Position numbers and translations under genes: made by a program | Shown here: positions 59,467 to 64,000 of the stretch, piece by piece | How the letters are laid out: the number at the start of each line of letters is the position of its first letter | Position numbering within the stretch: the stretch's first letter is position 1 | From: Cylicocyclus nassatus | Taxonomy: Eukaryota; Nematoda; Chromadorea; Rhabditida; Strongylidae | NCBI GenBank assembly: GCA_958299035.1 | Contig: CATQJL010000223.1 | Coordinates: 74,851,600-74,915,599, forward strand | Direction of reading: 5' to 3' | DNA length: 64,000 nt | The notes under the pieces: generated by a model | What the model was told of the DNA's origin: nothing | Database searches by the model: none | What the model saw: only the letters and a program-made list of their open reading frames with translations

Positions 59467-59827
59467 TTTATTATTATTTTTTTTAATTCTAAAAATTATT
59501 TTTCCAATTTGTACCTAAATAAGGTACAAATTAGAGCTCTTAATACCACGATTTTTTTACCTTTTCCCTCTTCCTTTCCCTCCCCCCTAGGCTCACATAC
59601 CTCCTTCACCCTGGAAGGTCGGAAACAGCCAAGACCCCCTTCAAATAGGAGAGCCCTGCTCCCCTATCGCACCTATGGCTACAGGTGCATTTGAAAATGC
59701 AGTAGATAGGCAGAGACTTTCTGATCGTGGCGGTTCTTACCTCATTCCAAAATAATCAACTTCAAAGGAGCTATGACACTTTGAAATAAGTATTTGCGAA
59801 ACCTGCATTATCTTCGGGACACCCTAA

Positions 59828-60500
59828 TAATATGATTGCGAAGGCTTGTTAATGAGGCTCCTGATTGTCCATAAACTTGCCAGAGCTCGCTTGGTATTTG
59901 TTTAGACTAGTCGCTTTGTCACTATTGTTTTTATTAGAGCTAGCCATACCTCTTCTTCCGTGATTGCTAGTATCGTTCCCTATGGGACTGGCTTCCGAGA
60001 AGGATTAAACGATGCGGCCTGTGGTGAATCTTTGTAAGTTCTCCATCTCTTGCTGATGTATTTTGGTTTCTATCCTACCAAGTTCGCTATCTCTTGTAGA
60101 TTCCGTTTTCCTTCTTGCTATCCGGTATATCTCACTTCTTCCGCGATTCTAGTTGCGCGTAGAAATCTCATTATATACTTATTTTGCTCGCTTGACACCG
60201 GTCTTCGTTGTTTGGCTTGTTGATTTGACTGGCGATCGTACTCAAATTTTGTGTTATGCCAGCGCCTGTACACTAGCTTCTTGTCCTCTGAAATCCTTTG
60301 ATCTTCACCATTCCAGCCACCATGTTAATCGTGTTTGTCTTGTTGTTAATCTTCCTTTTTCGGCATTGTTCTTCCTAGGCTCATGTGTGCCACTTGGTGG
60401 ACTCTATCTTTAGAACTTCCCAGAATCGCTCTGACTTTTCTTGCAGGTTTGTTAGAGTTCGTAGCAGTGCTTGTTTCGCCGCGTTCTTGGTCTTCAATCT
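59828..60500 (-). pseudogene. RTE-type retroelement relic, 5' part
   Basis: On the minus strand, broken frames read IYRIARRKTESTRD (the linker between endonuclease and RT), then a segment like P.TILAITEEEVWLALIK typical of the start of an RTE reverse transcriptase domain. It joins 54,490-55,262 when the insertion is removed. The outer limit is approximate. 60,500-61,092 holds nothing I can support. Confidence 0.65.
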
Positions 60501-61095
60501 TCGGCATCTAATGTGTGCTAGTCATAGATAAGATAGACATACAAATGAAGATTCTTGCTTAACCTGGAGATTTTCGCACTCTGACTATCACAAACATTTT
60601 TTATACGGAATGCTTGCAAGACTTGCAGTTCAGAGTATTTTGGATTCAAAATTTGATGATTTCTACAGTTTTTCTCATCTGCTTCAGTCACCATGAGCCC
60701 TTCAGAACTTTCCATTACTTATGAACATGAGTAAATTCCCATATTGGTACTACTGCAGAACATGTGTAAGCTATTAGGTTATTTTATAAGTTCTGTCGCA
60801 TTTCTTGATTTCGTTTATTCTCTAGAGCTTGTGCTGTGATTGATAAAGTATGCATATGTTTCAGAAAGCTCTTGGTCTCCTCTACTCATTATATTCCGTT
60901 TGTCCGGTCTGAGAAAATCCAGGAAAATTTTAGTCTCCAAAACGAAAAACACCTAAACAGGCAAAAATCCATTTTCGACAACTGCATTACAGTAGGTTCC
61001 AAATAGGTGAGCAGACTTTGAAAACATTTGAAAAAAAAATTATGACCGGAATGGAGGGATTGCTATAGCTTCCGCAAACTGCTCAAAGCTCCTAA

Positions 61096-61579
61096 CAAGG
61101 GAACCGTGTCGAGTCGAAGTGGCCTTTCCAAGTGAGACCCATACTGCTTTAAAGAGTATTAAGCGGTGATTCCAAATCTGCTTCTCAAATCTGCCAAACG
61201 CCTCTGGACGCCGAGTTATGACCGTTTTTCGGAACGAAAAATAAATTGCAAAGAAATTGCAAGAATGCAGAATTTAGGTAAAATTGATTGTTACGATCTT
61301 TCGAACGCTCAGATAAAGAAATGTTAAGTATTAGCATATAAAATAAAATGTATCCATTGCATAAACAACTCTGATACTCGACACCAGACCATTTAAGCAA
61401 ATTTGAACGATTTTGCTTCAGTTTTGCGTTCAATTTTTTGACCCAAAAAACGAGCATAACTCGGCGTCCAGAGACGCTTGGCAGATTTGGAAAGCAGATT
61501 TGGAATCATCGTTTAATGCTCTTCAAAGCAGTGTGGGTCTCATCTGGAAAGGCCACTTCGACTCGACGCGGTTCCCTTG
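61096..61579. mobile_element. Foldback MITE, CAAGG family, TAA duplication
   Basis: CAAGGGAACCGTGTCGAGTC and complement; TAA at 61,093-61,095 and 61,580-61,582. Long arms with GATTCCAAATCTGC. 61,583-62,456 holds no supported feature. Confidence 0.87.
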
Positions 61580-62456
61580 TAAGTTAAAAATTCATTTTAT
61601 ACCCCAAATATGAATTCTTTTATGATGTCTATTCAAGTCAACGTTGGCATCTGAAGAAAGTCTTGAGAGGCGACGGTATACGGATAACACGGAATCGGCA
61701 AAAACGTTTTATCTACACAAAATCACCGAATTTGTTTAATCAAAGTAATGAAACTCCACGCACTTTTTTCCTAGCAAATCCCATCACATGCTTCGATTAG
61801 TTCCAGGTTTTCTAATTTTACATTTTCTGCTTTCATAAAGAAGATTCTTGCTGAATGTCTATCTACTCTTTGTAAAATGCTGGGTTTTAAGGAAGAAATA
61901 AATCTTGATAAAGGATTTGCATTTTATGTACATTCTCGTCCATTTAGATTTTTCTCATGTCAAAAATTGTGCGAAATCCAGAGTGTTTGAGATTTTTTCC
62001 CTTGGACTCTTTCTTTCGAATTCATTGAGAAAAAACGATTTTTCGTGCAAACATGCATATCACTGAGCTCAATAAAACCTCAAAATTTCCGAGCCGGAAG
62101 GATTCCAACTACCAAAATGGTCATCGTCCCTTGTTTTGTATGGAGGGTATGAGAAAATTCTCAAAAAATGCCAAGCTGATCCGGCGCTTGATGGGGCTGC
62201 ACAATGATCAAATTGTACTATCTCAAAACGTCTTCGAACATTTTATGTTCTAAAAATCTAGGAGTGTCTATATGGCAAATTGTGGACTGGAAAAACTTTA
62301 CTGTTGATGCTGCGATAATGCAGAAATGCTTATTGTATGGTCACAACCTTTTTGATTGCGTTTATTGTCTCTCACAAGGATGATTTTCGAGCTAAACCAA
62401 ATAAAAGTCATAGTCATATTCAGAATGTTTGCATTAATTTCTGAAGCAATCTAATA

Positions 62457-63406
62457 TTAGGTTGTTACATAAGTCTTGTTACACTTAAATTCTAACGGCG
62501 ATAAGTCATACACCTCATAGTCTTTGCAGGACTCCAAAAGAACATTCGATAGAGCAAAGCACGCTCTACAAGATGGTTTGCAAAAGTTCGCACCAGCTTC
62601 GACCCATCGTAAGTTTGCACCCAAAATCTGAGTCGTACTGAAATTCAAAAAATCGCGAAAAATTCATATCTTTGCTCAAACAAATCCTACGGATCTCCAA
62701 CTTGCTCACAAAAATTGCCCACTATATCAAACACTCATATATACCGTTGCTGTATTTTTTCCTTATCTAGAAATCGAGAAAAAGAATTTTTTTTAGTTTT
62801 TACAAAAATGAAGCTATGCTGTTTCTATTTATGTAGCTGTATACTACAAGCTCTTAGAAGTATGACCGTAAATTTTCAGCTTTTCAGAAGCTTTGGTTTT
62901 TGAAAAATACCAAATTTAGCTTTTATCACTCGGGTGCTCAATGCTAAATTAGGTAATTTTCGAAAACTAGGGCTTCTGTGAAGCTGAAAATTTACGGTCA
63001 TACTTCTAAGAGCTTGTAGTATACAGCTACATAAAAAAAACAGCATAGCTTTGTTTTTGTAAAAACTAAAAAAAAATTCCTTTTCTCGATTTCTAGATAA
63101 GGAAAAAACACAGCAACGGTACATATGAGTGTTTGATATAGCGTGCAATTTTTGTGAGCAAGTTGGAGATCCGTAGGATTTGTTTGAACAAAGATATGAA
63201 TTTTTCGCGATTTTTTGAATTTCAGTACGACTCAGATTTTGGGTGCAAACTTATGGTGGGTCGGAGCTGGTGCGAACTTTTGCAGACCTTCTTGTAGAGC
63301 TTGCTTTGCTCTATCGAATGGTACTTTGAAGTCCTGCAAAGACTGTGAGGTTTATGACTTATCGCCGTTAGAAGTTAAGTGTAACAAGACTTATGTAACA
63401 ACCTAA
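62457..63406. mobile_element. 950-bp near-perfect palindrome, TA duplication
   Basis: Ends TTAGGTTGTTACATAAGTC and complement; TA at 62,455-62,456 and 63,407-63,408. Both arms, about 470 bases each, carry the same apparent frame (ISNTH.YRCC..SLSRNRE) in opposite directions, so that frame is repeat sequence. The last 590 bases of the window (63,410-64,000) show nothing supportable. Confidence 0.88.
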
Positions 63407-64000
63407 TATATGTCTGGCACAAAAGCAATTTTTCGCACCCTTCTCAGAATGTATCTAAAAGGTCTCTTTCTCTTCTTTGCAGAGTAGGCTATAAAACATG
63501 ACCGCTAGCTATTTTTTGTGAGATTTCGTTCCCATTTCTCTGGTTTTCTAGGATTTTCCTGGATTTCATGCATAGAGACGTTTGTTTGCCTTTGTTAACA
63601 TAATGTTTGTAGCGCATATCACAATGTTTTATGATTCTGGCCAACAATTTTAAGAAGTTAAAGCAATCGTTATTTTTGATCACTTATTCTTGTAAGAAAT
63701 TTGTACGAGTTTCGAGCTAATTTTCTTTTTGCAAAGAGTTAAAACCATGCGAATCCGCTGAGATGTAAAGAGCTATGAATTTTGAAAAAAATTACCTTTT
63801 GTCTACAAGTTTTGACCTACCTATCAAACTGACCTATGTATCTCATTATCAGCCGTGATTTAGCTTTCATTAATTCATCGTTGGCGTTCTCTATCCACTC
63901 TGGGTAACTAATTTTGAGTGATTTTGATGTAGAAAACCAATTTCTTTTGAGTCAGCTCAATAAAAGCTTATAGAAGAAAAGGCGGTGTCAAATGTCCTCT

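Larger units (their letters stand above)
55263..59827. mobile_element. 4.57 kb mariner-ended composite carrying gene exons
   Basis: Left end TTAGGTTGTTCGAAAATAAT and right end, inverted, TTAGGGTGTCCCGAAGATAA; about 37 terminal bases are similar (roughly 80%). TA flanks both sides (55,261-55,262 and 59,828-59,829). Removing it rejoins the RTE reading from SMPCYWYSNTAIPIG on one side to the upstream half on the other, confirming insertion. It contains the exons at 57,478-59,466, direct repeats at 56,401-57,135 and a nested MITE at 58,230-59,037. No DDE transposase could be recognised, so it is probably non-autonomous. Confidence 0.75.

Noticed and set aside
1..64000. tRNA, 5S rRNA, spliced-leader RNA and CRISPR arrays
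   Set aside because: I looked for the T-loop motif, the SL1 sequence and spaced direct repeats by eye and found none convincing.

Overview
The window looks like nuclear DNA of a nematode, most likely a strongylid (hookworm-like) worm. The basis is inference: genes are split into small exons with GT-AG introns, several only about 50 nt long; the repeat load is very high; and the recognisable genes (a secreted M13 neprilysin-like peptidase, a MYG1-type protein, a nematode-like U4 snRNA and a Penelope-like retroelement) fit that group. There are no prokaryotic features.

Layout. 1-21,920 is a tandem segmental duplication of a roughly 12.4 kb unit (unit A about 1-12,420, unit B about 12,421-21,920). 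Each unit carries an immunoglobulin-like secreted-protein gene (716-1665; decayed copy 13,253-14,466), a complete U4 snRNA gene (8187-8324; 16,883-17,020), and shared older transposon insertions. Differences between the units act as insertion records. Unit A gained a Penelope-like element (3230-7363) and a hAT-type MITE (10,656-10,902), and unit B keeps both empty sites. A third, more diverged Ig-like gene lies at 25,213-27,880.

22-34 kb is dominated by long inverted-repeat (foldback) elements and holds no other gene I can support. 34.5-38.5 kb holds a broken MYG1-family gene (35,804-37,167) between two arrays of the same 23-bp minisatellite. 42,124-54,325 is a complete 19-exon M13 zinc metallopeptidase (709 aa) whose 7 kb intron 13 is packed with nested foldback elements and a second Penelope relic. 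54.5-60.5 kb is a decayed RTE-type non-LTR retroelement on the minus strand, interrupted by a 4.57 kb insertion with mariner-like 37-bp terminal inverted repeats and a TA duplication. That insertion carries exons of a multi-exon gene I do not recognise (57,478-59,466). 60.5-64 kb holds two more inverted-repeat elements and otherwise nothing supportable.

The most notable points are the mariner-ended composite carrying gene exons inside an RTE relic; the Penelope element with tandem pseudo-LTR layout, hammerhead-like motifs, a 12-bp target duplication and an empty allele in the paralogous unit; and the co-duplication of a U4 snRNA gene with an Ig-like gene. All exon models were read by eye from splice signals and frame continuity. 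No similarity search was run.
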